Assembly (NCBI GenBank): GCA_903916675.1
Contig: CAIWXQ010000006.1
Span: 1-64,000 of the forward strand
Direction of reading: 5' to 3'
Length of the DNA stretch: 64,000 nt
From: an uncultured bacterium
GTDB lineage: Bacteria; Verrucomicrobiota; Kiritimatiellia; RFP12; CAIWXQ01
Positions 33,805 to 43,440 of the stretch are shown here, in pieces; within the stretch, counting starts at the first letter, position 1; each line of letters begins with the position of its first letter. Made by a program: the position numbers and the translations under genes. The notes under the pieces were generated by a model that was not told the DNA's origin, made no database searches, and saw nothing but the letters and a program-made list of their open reading frames with translations.

Positions 33805-34589
33805 TTCGGTTCCTCCCAGACGACCTCGGCGGCTGGGAAGACGGGGCCGTCGCGGCAGACGCGGGCGATCCACGTGGCCCCGTCCGGGCGGCGCATGCGC
33901 TGCACGCAGGCGAGGCAGGCGCCGACGCCGCAGACCATGTGCTTGTCGAGCGAGACCCAGCCGGGGGCGAGGACGCTTGCGGCGCGTTCCGCCACGGCCC
34001 GCAGCATGCCGTAGGGGCCGCAGGCAAAGAACACGGCCGGTGACGCGGGGTGGGCGGCGAGCCAGTTGTCCAGTGGCAGCGTGACGAGCCCGTTCTCGCC
34101 ACGGCTGCCGTCCAGGGTGGCGGTCCGGACCTCCCAGCCGCGCGCGGTGAAATCGTCCTCGCAGAGGATGTCGGCCGCAGTGCGGCCGCCGATCAGCACG
34201 AGGCCGCGCGCGGGGATGCGGCTGGCGAGGAAGGCCAGCGGCGCCACGCCGTAGCCGCCGGCCACGAGGATGGGCGTGCGGCCGCCAGTGTCGAGCGGGA
34301 AGCCGTTGCCGAGCGGACCCATGAGCGCGAAGGTGTCGCCGGCGCGCAGGCGGTTGAGTTGCTCCGTGCCGCGGCCGACGGTCTTGTAGAGGAGGAAGAG
34401 CAGGTCGCCCTCGGCGCGGTAAATGCTGAAGGGTCGGCGCAGGGCGGAAGTCTCGAGTCCGGAGACGCGCAGGTGGACAAACTGGCCGGGCTGCGCCGCG
34501 CGTGCGATGGCCGGCGCCTCGATCACCAGGCAGCGGTAGTCGGCTGACAGCGTTTCCTGCGACCGGACTTTGGCGACAATATCGTGCAT
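33801..34589 (-). CDS. pyrK: Dihydroorotate dehydrogenase electron-transfer subunit
   Basis: 262 residues from 34589 (MHDIVAKVRS). Ferredoxin-reductase-like FAD/NAD module: PGQFVHLRV, LRRPFSIYRAEGD, GRGTEQLNRLRAGD, LGNGFPL, ILVAGGYGVAPLAFLA, FFACGPYGMLRAV. The C-terminal [2Fe-2S] site has four Cys in CGVGACLAC...ARVC. Channels electrons from PyrD's FMN to NAD+. First gene of the pair; other pyrimidine genes are not in the window. Confidence 0.94.
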   Translation of the reverse strand: MHDIVAKVRSQETLSADYRCLVIEAPAIARAAQPGQFVHLRVSGLETSALRRPFSIYRAEGDLLFLLYKTVGRGTEQLNRLRAGDTFALMGPLGNGFPLDTGGRTPILVAGGYGVAPLAFLASRIPARGLVLIGGRTAADILCEDDFTARGWEVRTATLDGSRGENGLVTLPLDNWLAAHPASPAVFFACGPYGMLRAVAERAASVLAPGWVSLDKHMVCGVGACLACVQRMRRPDGATWIARVCRDGPVFPAAEVVWEEPK

Positions 34590-34698
34590 GCGATGACGGC
34601 CCCGAATGTGCGCGTGACCAACCCCGCCATTCAACCAGACTGCGGCAGGCTTGGCAAGCGAGCCGGTAGGAGGGTGGTGTATTCAGTACGAAAAGAAA

Positions 34699-34778
34699 GC
34701 GGCTCGCGAGGACGCTCGCCCCAGTTTTGAGCAACCCGTTCGCAATCGTACGGGAGGGCGAGCATCCGCGCGTGCCGC
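34699..34778. repeat. GCGGCTCGCGAGGACGCTCG inverted repeat
   Basis: GCGGCTCGCGAGGACGCTCGCC at the left is opposed by GGGAGGGCGAGCATCCGCGC then GTGCCGC at the right. The same unit is at 6111-6136. It lies between divergent pyrK and the hydrolase-like gene; no other element is clear in this 334-base gap. Confidence 0.65.
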
Positions 34779-34923
34779 TTCCCAAAATTGTTCCACTGCC
34801 GGCGGGAGAGAGGGGAATCGCACCAGCAAAGGCCGAAAATGGTTGAAAGCCGGCAGGCGAAAAGTATACGGTTAGCGCTCGGTTAGATGTCTTGGGCGGT
34901 GCCGGGTAGCGGAGGAAGCGAAG

Positions 34924-37856
34924 ATGGTGATCTCGCAGATCAGGATGAAGATGGCCGCTGTCGCGGGCTGACAATCGGGGCGTTCCTGGGCGCGGCAAAG
35001 GCCGCGGCTCCGGGCACGAAGCCGGCGGACACGGCCGGGGGCGAACTTACACTGTTGGAAATCATTGGCAGAGTCCAGCCATGCGGTGCCGCCCAGGGGA
35101 ATTTGGGCGTCGTACGCGAAGAGGGACGTGGGACGTTCTGGCGTTACTTCGAGACATGGCAGACGGAAGTTGTCCGCAAAGACGACGGCAAACTTGTACG
35201 CGTGGATCCTCTCAACCCGCGCGCGGATGTTGATTTCGATAAGCTCTGGAAGGCGGATCGTTCCGGAGACGCCAAAACAACCGGGATTCCGCTCCGCGAG
35301 ACGGACAAGATCATGGGTTCGGCATTCCCTCCGGCTGACTGGATCCAGCCCGATTTTGACGACAGCGCGTGGATACGAACCGCCACCCCTATTCAGATGG
35401 GCTATCGCAGTCTATGCCTGCTGTGCGTGAGGGGCAAGTTCACCGTGAACGACCCAGCTCGCGTGACGGAACTCACCCTGGCGGCATCCATTCAGGGCGG
35501 TGCCGTGGTTTATATCAACGGAAAGGAAGCGGGACGCTTCTCTCTTCCTGAAGGCAAGATTGCCAATGACACCCCGGCCGAGAATTATCCGCCGGAAGCC
35601 TTCTTCACGTCGTCCGGTGATCTGCTCGCGTTGACCCCGCCATATGGGACCGGAGGGTGCAGTTCCACGCCGGTGAAAGAAGAGGAGATTGATGCCCTCG
35701 CAACACGCCGGAAGGACGCTGAGTTGCCGGAAAGGTACAAAAAGAGGTTTCGCCACATCAGCCTGAAAATACCCGCGAACCTGCTGCGCAAGGGCGTCAA
35801 CGTCCTGGCGCTGGAGGTTCATCGGGCGCCGGCCCTGGAAGGGATGTTTGCAAAGGTCAAAACAAAATTGATGGGCTACAACCTGACGGAACACTACGAC
35901 TGGTTCTGGAATCGGGCAGACATTGATGGTGTGAAGTTGACCGCCAAGGCTTCGCCTGAATCGGTTGTTGCGAACGTCACGCGTCCCGCCGGCGTGCAGC
36001 TCTGGAACTGGCCAACCGCCAAGCATGTGGGGCTCAATACATACGGCGACCCGAACGAGCCGGTTTTCCCAATCCGGCTGGTCGGTGCGAAAAACGGCGC
36101 GTTTGCCGGCCAGGTGGTGGTGAGTTCGCGCAGCCCGATCAAGGCATTGAAGGCGGAAGTGACCGATCTGAAAAGCGCCACTGGCCAGATCATCCCGAAG
36201 ACGTCTGTGCGCATTCGTTATCCGCGGTACTACCTGCGGGATACCCGAATCGGCTTTGATGCCCTGGAGAATTCTGTCCCCGCCGAGATTCCCGTTCTGC
36301 AGATGCGGGATGCGCCGGACAAAGTCTGCGTTCAGCCGGTGTGGTTGACAATCGAGGTGCCCAAAGAGACAACGGCTGGCGATTATGCCGGGACCGTCAG
36401 CGTCAGCGCAGATGGCCTCAAGCTAACGGCCGTCCCGGTGCAACTGCATGTCAGCGACTGGAGCATTCCGGATCCCAGGGATTTCAACGTGTACATGGCG
36501 TTCATCCAGTCACCGGAGTCTCTGTCAATCCGGTATGGCGTGCCGATGTGGTCGGAGCAGCACTTCAAATTGATCGACCAGTGCTACCAGGTCCTGGGAC
36601 TGATCGGCACAAAAGATACCAACATCACGCTCGTACGCAAAACGCACTTTGGAAACGAGCACGGCATGGTGTGGTTTGTGAAGAAACCGGACGGAACTTA
36701 TGAGCCGTACCTGGACAACGTGGAGAAGTACATCGACATCGTGGCCAAGCGCCTCGGCAAGATTCCGACGATCAGTTTTTACGTCATTGAGCAGGATAAG
36801 GAGCGGCGGCCATGGATCACGGAATACAATCCGTCGACGAAGGAACTCAAGGATGGAACGGCGCCGGCGTGGGGAACGCCCGCGGCCGTGGCATTCTGGA
36901 AGCCGGCGTTTGACGGGATCTACAAGATCCTGGCGAAGTACGGCATGGAGAAATCCCTGGCGATCGCCACGCATGCCGTCAGCGGCGGCGGACCCGAGCC
37001 GTCGAAAGAGTGTGTCGCGGACATGAAAATTGTGGCGCCAAAGGCTGGCTGGGTTAAGTTGGCGCACATGTGGGGTTCTCACGGCGTGGAGAAAATGGAA
37101 AGTGGCCCGGGCGGAAACCCGTATCACCGGGTATCGCTGGTGGCAGGCAACTACGGCGTATTGTGGAATCCGGATGCGGACAAGCCGTTCTTCGGCTGGC
37201 GCAATCCGAATCCCGTGATTATGTACACGCGCGATGTGTTTGTGCAGGGTTCCCCCTTGCGCATGCCGCGCATGGCTGCGGAAATGATTCTATTTGCGGG
37301 ACTTCGGAAGGGGCCTGCCGCCTCATTCGGATTGGCTGACATCGCGGGCCAGTTTGGCCGTGACAGCTTCCAAGGCTCAAAGGGGTTCGGGCCGTGGGGA
37401 GCGGATTTCTGGCCGGTCCTGGGCGCAAATGGCAAATGGAACGACATTATCGCTCGTTTCGGCGACAATGCCGGCGCCGGATCGCGCTCCTATTGGTACA
37501 CGGTGGGACTGAACGCGGACCAGACGCCGTACCTCGTGGGCGATGGCGAAACAGGGCCGGTTTCCAGCATCCGGATCGAGTTGTTGCGGGAAAGCGATCA
37601 GGAAGCCGAAGCGCACATCCTCTGCGAGAACGCGCTGATGGAAGGGAAGCTTCCGGCTGACCTGGCGAAGCGCTGCAAGGAGATGTGCAACCGGCGGTTG
37701 TGGGCCATGCGTTATGATTCAGAGTTTACGTTGTTTGGCAGCAGCAAAGTGCCGAAAGAATCTCATTTCATGTTTGATCAGGGCAAATGGCAGAAACTCT
37801 CGCAGGAATTGTACGAGATGGCGGCTGAGGTCGGCAAGGCGTTGGGCAGAAAGTAG
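34924..37856 (+). CDS. Large secreted glycoside-hydrolase-like protein, 5' frameshift
   Basis: About 977 residues. The open frame runs from 34887, but that N-terminus has no signal. A better start is ATG 34924: GGAGG is nine bases upstream and it reads MVISQIRMKMAAVAG, which would continue into LTIGAFLGAAKAAAPG, a good signal peptide, if the GGG at 34965-34967 had one more G. Likely a one-base deletion, real or from sequencing. The mature protein has beta-sandwich regions (DWIQPDFDDSAWIRTATP, GGAVVYINGKEAGRF, GVNVLALEVHRAPA) and a TIM-barrel-like C-terminal half (DPRDFNVYMAFIQSPESLSI, HGVEKMESGP). About collinear with the protein at 48486-51353. DUF4091/DUF6067-type hydrolase is tentative; substrate unknown. 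Confidence 0.72.
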
Positions 37857-37887
37857 CCCGGTTGATGGCCACGAAAGGGATGTGAAT

Positions 37888-39735
37888 ATGATGCGATCCG
37901 TGATGCCTCTGGCGTTTCGAATACTGGCGATGTCGGCGCTCGGGCTGGCAACAAACGCCTTCGCGCTGATAAATCCCCAATTTACGCCGGCGCATTTGGT
38001 CGGCGGCTCGGCCGTTGTCTTGCAGTTGAAGATTTTGCCCGAACCGGGAGATGCGAAGCTGGCGTTTGCCGTCGAAAGCGTGCTGAAAGGCAAATTCGAC
38101 AGCAAAAAGGTGGAAGTGGACCTCACGTCAACATCCTATCCGGACCAGGCAAAATTTGCCGCCGCCATGGCCAGGGGCTCCGGGGCCAGGCTGGCCCTCA
38201 TGTTCATCGGGGAAGGTTCTGCCGAAGAACAGAAAATATACATACAGATCGAGGGCTCATGGATTGCGCTGTCGGGAGAAAATCCGGCGTGGAAATTCGA
38301 CCAGATGAGCACGGCGATGCTGACCACGTGGAATGGCGGCACGGACATGCTGTTGAAATGGGTCAAGTGCATCCTCGAGGATCCGACCGTGGAGGTTCCG
38401 GTGAGGACCGGCGTCAACTGGGGGCACGCCATTTCTGCCGGCAAGATTGCCGGAAAAGTGGCAGGTGCGGTTCCGGTCGATCTCCTGGGTACTGGCGTGC
38501 CACTGTTGTTTGTGGCTTCGGACACAGGGGACCGGCTGTTCTCCTTTGTTGATGGAAAGGCCGAGGACCTGACCGCCAAGTGCAAGTTGCAGTCCAAATC
38601 AATCGTCTTCGCCTGGGGCGATTTCAACGGTGACGGGCGGTTGGATCTGGCCAGCTGGGATGGCAAGGCGCTGACGATTTACACCCAGGGGGCTGACGGG
38701 ACATTCACAGGTGCGGCCGGTGCCAGGGGACTTGCCGAATGCCTGGGTCTGGTGGCGCTGGACGTCGGCACTATGGGCAAGCCTGGGCTGCTGGTGAGCA
38801 CCTCGGGCGCTCCGTTGTTGCTCATTCCTGGCGCGGAAGCGACGCCACGCAGCGTGTTCGAGGGCGAATGGCTGGGGAAAAACCTGGGGAAGGCTATGGC
38901 GTGCCTTCTGGCGGACTTTGATAACGATGGGGTGCCAGATATCATCCAGCCCCTGGCACGCGGCGGCTTGTTCTACAAGGGGACTGGCTTGGGCGTTTTC
39001 GCTGCGCCGGTTGCCTGTCAGGTCGCGGCGGGTGAAGCGCCGGGAAATGCGTGTCTGGGCGATTGGAATCAGGACGGCCTGCTGGACATCATCATCTCGG
39101 GCAATGACAAGTGTACGTTGTGGGAGAATCGCGGCAAGGGCAATTTCTCCGATGAAAACAAGCTGACGGGGGAAATGAGTTATCAGGCCAGGGACGCGTC
39201 GATCATTGCCAGCGCGTGTGACCTGAACAACGACGGTCGCCAGGATGTGCTGCTGCTGTATTCCACTGCGGCGCCGCAGATATTCTTCAGCCGCGGATAT
39301 CGCTGCTTCGGTTTTTCCATTTCCATGGACTTGAGCCGAACACCTGTGTTGCCGGCCGCTTCAGACGGGCAGATCGCCGGTTGCGTGGCGGATTTCAATG
39401 GCGATGGCGCGCAGGATCTGGCCGTGGTTCTGGGCGATGGGGAGTGCGTGCTGGTGACGCGCGCAAGCACCGGCGAAGACCTGTGCGCGAGAGCCGTGGT
39501 GTCGCCCAAGTCCGGCTGCGTGGGCCCGGTGCGGGTGTGGTCGCTGCTGAACAACCGGATACTGGGAGCGTGGAACCTGTCCAGGGGCGCGGCTCCGGCC
39601 TTCCTCTGCCGGTCGGACGCGGGCCCGTTGAAGATCAAGTGGCAGTTTCCCGGACAGGCGGAACAGACAAAAGACATCGTGCTCGAGAACAAGCCGGTAA
39701 CAGTCCTGCTCGAGCCGCTTGGCGCCGGGAAATAG
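37888..39735 (+). CDS. Secreted FG-GAP/VCBS-type repeat protein
   Basis: 615 residues from 37888; the signal runs to about residue 27 (LATNAFA). The mature start ALINPQFTPAHLVGGS closely matches the paralog ending at 45139. Repeats with the calcium-binding D-x-N/D-x-D-G pattern are spaced through it: GDFNGDGRLDLAS, ADFDNDGVPDIIQ, GDWNQDGLLDIII, CDLNNDGRQDVLL, ADFNGDGAQDLAV, an integrin-alpha-like propeller for surface binding. It follows the hydrolase-like gene by 31 bases, so they form an operon. Probably a carbohydrate- or surface-binding partner of that protein; inferred. Confidence 0.82.
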   Translation: MMRSVMPLAFRILAMSALGLATNAFALINPQFTPAHLVGGSAVVLQLKILPEPGDAKLAFAVESVLKGKFDSKKVEVDLTSTSYPDQAKFAAAMARGSGARLALMFIGEGSAEEQKIYIQIEGSWIALSGENPAWKFDQMSTAMLTTWNGGTDMLLKWVKCILEDPTVEVPVRTGVNWGHAISAGKIAGKVAGAVPVDLLGTGVPLLFVASDTGDRLFSFVDGKAEDLTAKCKLQSKSIVFAWGDFNGDGRLDLASWDGKALTIYTQGADGTFTGAAGARGLAECLGLVALDVGTMGKPGLLVSTSGAPLLLIPGAEATPRSVFEGEWLGKNLGKAMACLLADFDNDGVPDIIQPLARGGLFYKGTGLGVFAAPVACQVAAGEAPGNACLGDWNQDGLLDIIISGNDKCTLWENRGKGNFSDENKLTGEMSYQARDASIIASACDLNNDGRQDVLLLYSTAAPQIFFSRGYRCFGFSISMDLSRTPVLPAASDGQIAGCVADFNGDGAQDLAVVLGDGECVLVTRASTGEDLCARAVVSPKSGCVGPVRVWSLLNNRILGAWNLSRGAAPAFLCRSDAGPLKIKWQFPGQAEQTKDIVLENKPVTVLLEPLGAGK

Positions 39736-39831
39736 CGCGATCACGCTTCCAGATGCCGTGACAGGCCGGGGCGATCTCAATCCATGGCTAGCGTCGACCG
39801 GTTGCCGGCGAGAGCGTTCTGCGCCGCATTG

Positions 39832-40554
39832 CTATTTTTGGCTGCCAGTGCCCAACAGGCCCAGCACCAGGGGCTTGACGGCTTCCGCCCAGATCGCATA
39901 TCCGGGGCTCTTCAGGTGAATGGGGCCGTTATAGACCGTCTGGGAGATGACGCCCCCGGGCGCCAGCTTTTCGCCGATATCCAGGAAGCGGATATTCTTG
40001 CCGTCGTCGAACTTGGCAATGAGCTGGTTGGTCTTTTTGATTTTCTCTTTTATTTCCGCGATATCCGAGGGAAAGATTCCCATCAGAAGAACTTTTGCCT
40101 GAGGCTGCTTTTGCTTGAGCAATTGGAGGATTGCCTGGATGCCAGTGGCGATTTCCTCCGGCTGATCCTTTCCGGAATTATTGATGCCAACCAGAAGCAT
40201 GATCGCCTTGGGTTGAATGTGCTCCAGTTCGCCGTTGGCCAGCCGCCACAGAACATGTTGCACCATGTCTCCGCCGACGCCCAAGTTCATAATCCGTGCG
40301 CTGCCGCAATATGCCTGTAAGTAGGTCAATCTCTTGTCTTCATTCCACCCGCCGGTGACGGAATCGCCGATCAACAGGAAGTCGCATTCCCCTTTCTGGA
40401 CCTTCTCCAAATAGCGCGTATGGGCAGCCACTCCGTTGGCGTCGTCTTTGCAAACCGGAATGGTGCAATCCTTTGCCAGGGACGCCGTCGGCATGGCGGC
40501 TGCCAGAATGAACAGGCCCATGAGGAGCCCTTGTGAGTCCAGACAATGTTTCAT
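39832..40554 (-). CDS. Secreted GDSL/SGNH esterase
   Basis: 240 residues from 40554 (an ATG at 40566 is possible), signal peptide ending near SLAKDC. SGNH blocks: I, FLLIGDSVTGGW (nucleophile Ser); II, MNLGVGGDMVQHVLWRL (oxyanion Gly); III, IMLLVGINNSG (Asn); V, NGPIHLKSPGYAIWA (catalytic His; the usual D-x-x-H is G-P-I-H, and DIGEKL precedes it). Similar to PAF-acetylhydrolase-like carbohydrate deacetylases of polysaccharide loci. It may remove acetyl groups from glycans. Convergent with the FG-GAP gene and divergent from the SUMF1-like gene. Confidence 0.83.
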   Translation of the reverse strand: MKHCLDSQGLLMGLFILAAAMPTASLAKDCTIPVCKDDANGVAAHTRYLEKVQKGECDFLLIGDSVTGGWNEDKRLTYLQAYCGSARIMNLGVGGDMVQHVLWRLANGELEHIQPKAIMLLVGINNSGKDQPEEIATGIQAILQLLKQKQPQAKVLLMGIFPSDIAEIKEKIKKTNQLIAKFDDGKNIRFLDIGEKLAPGGVISQTVYNGPIHLKSPGYAIWAEAVKPLVLGLLGTGSQK

Positions 40555-40818
40555 ACGTGAACGCATCCTTTTCTTTCCACGACATGCTGCGACCGTATCT
40601 CGCATAACGTCCGGTCAGCACGCGCTCATCCATGCGGATGATCTTTCCGATCGTGGCCAACAAGGCAAGCATACTTCTGCTCATTGTCCGGCGTCAATCA
40701 TCTGCGCCGGGTTTTGCGGGCTGGGCTAGCTGGCCCGGCAGCACTGGCTTCCAATAGAATAGTATTCAGCGTAATATATTGACGAATCGATGGTGGCAAC
40801 GACAGGAAACAACAACGC

Positions 40819-42165
40819 ATGAGAAACAGAATCGGTTGGTTGGTGGCGGGAATAAGCTTTGTGCTGACAGTGGCGGTTGCGAGCGTCGCTGTGGCACAGG
40901 GGAAGAAGGCGGCACCAACACCAGCTCCGGTGCCAGCGCCGGCTCCTGGTCCGGCTCCAGCCGCGGCGGGTGGCGAGGTGACTCTCAAGGGCGTATTGAT
41001 GAATGAACATTGCTGTGTCCCTAAAGGGAATCCATCGGATGATCCGCTTGTACTCTTTGCCGTTGAGGGCACCTCTGAAGTGGCCGCCGCCTTGGACAGC
41101 GTCATGAAGGAGAACTGGCCGGGCGACAGCATGGATGGCGACCAGGCCCAGAAGATCCAGGATGCGTTCATCAAGCAACTGAAATACTACATTACCCCCG
41201 GAGACGCCACCGCGGGTTTAAAGTGTGGCAATGGCAACCCGGGGGCGGCTGTGACAGGCGTCATCTCCGAGAAAGACGGGAAGAAATGGATCAAGGCCAG
41301 CAAGATCGATACGAAGCTGACTCCGCAAAACAGGAAGTATGCCGAAACGGCACTAAAGTATCCGGATAAGATGATGGCGCCGGATAAACCACTGTTGCCG
41401 GCTGGTTCCAAGCCGTTGATTCTGAAAGTCAACGATGCGTTGTCGCTGAAGTGCATCCTGCTGCCGGCGGGCAAATTCATGATGCATGATTCCTTCTACG
41501 TGATCCCGCGGTATAACGACTCCTATCCCTACCTGGTGACGCTGACCAAGCCTTTCTATGTGTCCGAGATTCCCGTGACGCAGGAGATGTACGAATCGCT
41601 GATGGGGAGCAATCCCAGCGAACAAAAGGGGCCCCAGATACCCGTCACGCAGCTGAAATGCATCGACATGCACAAGTTCTGCGAGGCACTGTCGGCAAAG
41701 AACGGCGGTCGTAAAGTTCGATTGCTCACGTATGCCGAATGGGAATACGCGGCGCGTGTGGGCACCTCCAATCCGGCGTTTCTGTCAAAATACGGTGATC
41801 AATTAAGTGTGGGAGGAGCCGGCAAAGGCGCTTTGCCACCGGTGAAATCCAAAAAGCCGAATGCGTGGGGCCTTTATGATATGCCCAGTTGCGCGTGGGA
41901 AATGACCAGCGACAAGTGGATGATGGATTTGCGTAGCAATGAGACGGACCCGAATCACTCTCTAGAAGACGAGAGTAATCCTGGTCCCAGTACAAAGCAT
42001 AAACATTTTGGCAAGGGCAATATTGCAATGGGGCATTGGACGGTCGCCAATCATGAAGGAGTAGGCGATGGCTCTGGAACAGCCTACGGTAATACGAAAT
42101 TCCGCGTGGGTGTGGATGCCACGCCGGAAGAAATTGCCGCGCTGGCGAAGGAGTCGAAGAAGTAA
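40819..42165 (+). CDS. Secreted SUMF1/FGE-like domain protein
   Basis: 448 residues. Signal 1-27, then a Pro/Ala linker (PTPAPVPAPAPGPAPAAAGG), the shared N-terminal module at about 52-165 (EVTLKGVLMNEHCCVP, AVEGTSEVAAALDSVMKENW, KDGKKWIKASKI), then the SUMF1-like module (LKCILLPAGKFMM, VTLTKPFYVSEIPVTQEMYE, RLLTYAEWEYAARVGTSNP, NAWGLYDMPSCAWEMTSDKW, TKFRVGVDATPEE). The GGSW and C-terminal Arg-Cys region of active formylglycine-generating enzymes is not present, so sulfatase activation is doubtful. Upstream of the alpha/beta hydrolase by 58 bases, same strand. Confidence 0.82.
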   Translation: MRNRIGWLVAGISFVLTVAVASVAVAQGKKAAPTPAPVPAPAPGPAPAAAGGEVTLKGVLMNEHCCVPKGNPSDDPLVLFAVEGTSEVAAALDSVMKENWPGDSMDGDQAQKIQDAFIKQLKYYITPGDATAGLKCGNGNPGAAVTGVISEKDGKKWIKASKIDTKLTPQNRKYAETALKYPDKMMAPDKPLLPAGSKPLILKVNDALSLKCILLPAGKFMMHDSFYVIPRYNDSYPYLVTLTKPFYVSEIPVTQEMYESLMGSNPSEQKGPQIPVTQLKCIDMHKFCEALSAKNGGRKVRLLTYAEWEYAARVGTSNPAFLSKYGDQLSVGGAGKGALPPVKSKKPNAWGLYDMPSCAWEMTSDKWMMDLRSNETDPNHSLEDESNPGPSTKHKHFGKGNIAMGHWTVANHEGVGDGSGTAYGNTKFRVGVDATPEEIAALAKESKK

Positions 42166-42223
42166 ACCGGTCTGCGGCATGGACAAAGGCGGGAAAAGGC
42201 GGCAAGGGGAGGGGGGCAGGCAG

Positions 42224-43180
42224 ATGTCAATCAGGACCGCGATGGTGTGCGGGTTTCTGGCGGTGATTTGTTCAGAAATGGGCCTTGCCGCAGATGCGAA
42301 CAAACCACAGGTTGCTGCGGACAATTTCACGTGCCTGACCAATGTACCGTATGGTCCTGATCCGGAAAATGTGCTGGATTTGTGGCTGGCCAAGTCCGAC
42401 AAGCCGACGCCGCTGGTGGTCTACTTTCATGGCGGCGGTTTCTATGGGGGCGACAAGAGCGGGATGGAGAATTGGGGCAAACAGTACTCCAAAAATGGAA
42501 TTTCCTTCGCTTCCGCCAACTATCGTCTGACTCCGAAGGTCATCTATCCTGCGCCCTTCATGGACTGCGTCAGGGCCATTCAGTTCCTGCGCGCCAATGC
42601 CGCCAAATGGAATCTGGACGCGGGTCGGGTGGCCGGTGGCGGGCGGTCCGCTGGCGCGGGCATGGCGTTGTGGATTGCCTTCCACAAGGATTTTGCCGAA
42701 CCCCGGAGTGATGACCCGGTGGCCCGTCAATCCACGCGCCTGACCTGCGTGGCGGTGGAAAACGCACAGGCTTCCTATGACCCCCGGTTCATCAAAGAAC
42801 ACATTCCCGGCAACGCGTATCGGGACGGCTGCAATTCGCAATTATTTGGCCTCAAAGACAATGAAATCCTCAATCCGCCGCCCGACAAGGCCAGGCTGAT
42901 GGAGGACGGCGCACCCATCAACCAGATTGCCGCCGGAGCTCCACCCGTCATGATCACGTACGAACGGGCATCCATGGAAGACAAGGACAAACCGGGCGAT
43001 ATGCACCACGTCCGGATGGGCATCCTGCTCAAGGAGAAACTGGATGCGGCCAGGGTCGAGTGCGTACTCGTGACGCAATCTCCTGCCGACCCGCGTCCGT
43101 CGGAGCGCGTCAGCACGGGTGCGGAAAAGAGTGACCTTGATTTCTTTTTGCGTCACTTCGGGATGAGCCCTCGGAAGTAG
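42224..43180 (+). CDS. Secreted alpha/beta hydrolase (esterase, HSL/BD-FAE-like)
   Basis: 318 residues from 42224; GGGGAGGGGGG lies upstream. Signal near 1-22 (MVCGFLAVICSEMGLA). Oxyanion motif YFHGGGFYGG at about 85; nucleophile elbow AGGGRSAGAGMALW, with G-R-S-A-G where most relatives have G-D-S-A-G; a C-terminal His candidate in MHHVRMG. It probably cleaves ester side groups of plant or algal glycans, by analogy. Same strand as the SUMF1-like gene before and the ThDP gene after. Confidence 0.8.
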   Translation: MSIRTAMVCGFLAVICSEMGLAADANKPQVAADNFTCLTNVPYGPDPENVLDLWLAKSDKPTPLVVYFHGGGFYGGDKSGMENWGKQYSKNGISFASANYRLTPKVIYPAPFMDCVRAIQFLRANAAKWNLDAGRVAGGGRSAGAGMALWIAFHKDFAEPRSDDPVARQSTRLTCVAVENAQASYDPRFIKEHIPGNAYRDGCNSQLFGLKDNEILNPPPDKARLMEDGAPINQIAAGAPPVMITYERASMEDKDKPGDMHHVRMGILLKEKLDAARVECVLVTQSPADPRPSERVSTGAEKSDLDFFLRHFGMSPRK

Positions 43181-43202
43181 CATAAACGGGCGAATCGCAT
43201 GA

Positions 43203-43373
43203 AACAGATTCCAGGCGTTCCGGGAACTGGATGCGGTCAGCCGGCGCGTCGTGCTGCGTCTTGCCGATCTGCAGCTGGAAGGCTGCTCTGGGATGATTCC
43301 GGTCGGCGCCGGTGCAGTCACTGTGCGCGGGCGCCGGACTCCCGGGGCCTTCCCGTATGCAGTTCAGCTGTGA
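43203..43373 (+). pseudogene. Possible gene remnant before the ThDP enzyme
   Basis: A 56-codon start-less open stretch begins after a TGA and reads FRELDAVSRRVVLRLADLQL then EGCSGMIPVGAGAVTV and PGAFPYAVQL-stop, which looks protein-like but belongs to no family I recognise. It may be the C-terminal stub of a deleted gene or chance coding. Confidence 0.3.
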
Positions 43374-43440
43374 GATGCCAGGCAAAGGAATCACCAAAAT
43401 AGCAGCATCTGTTCCTGTCAGCATTCGGAGGAGACTTACC

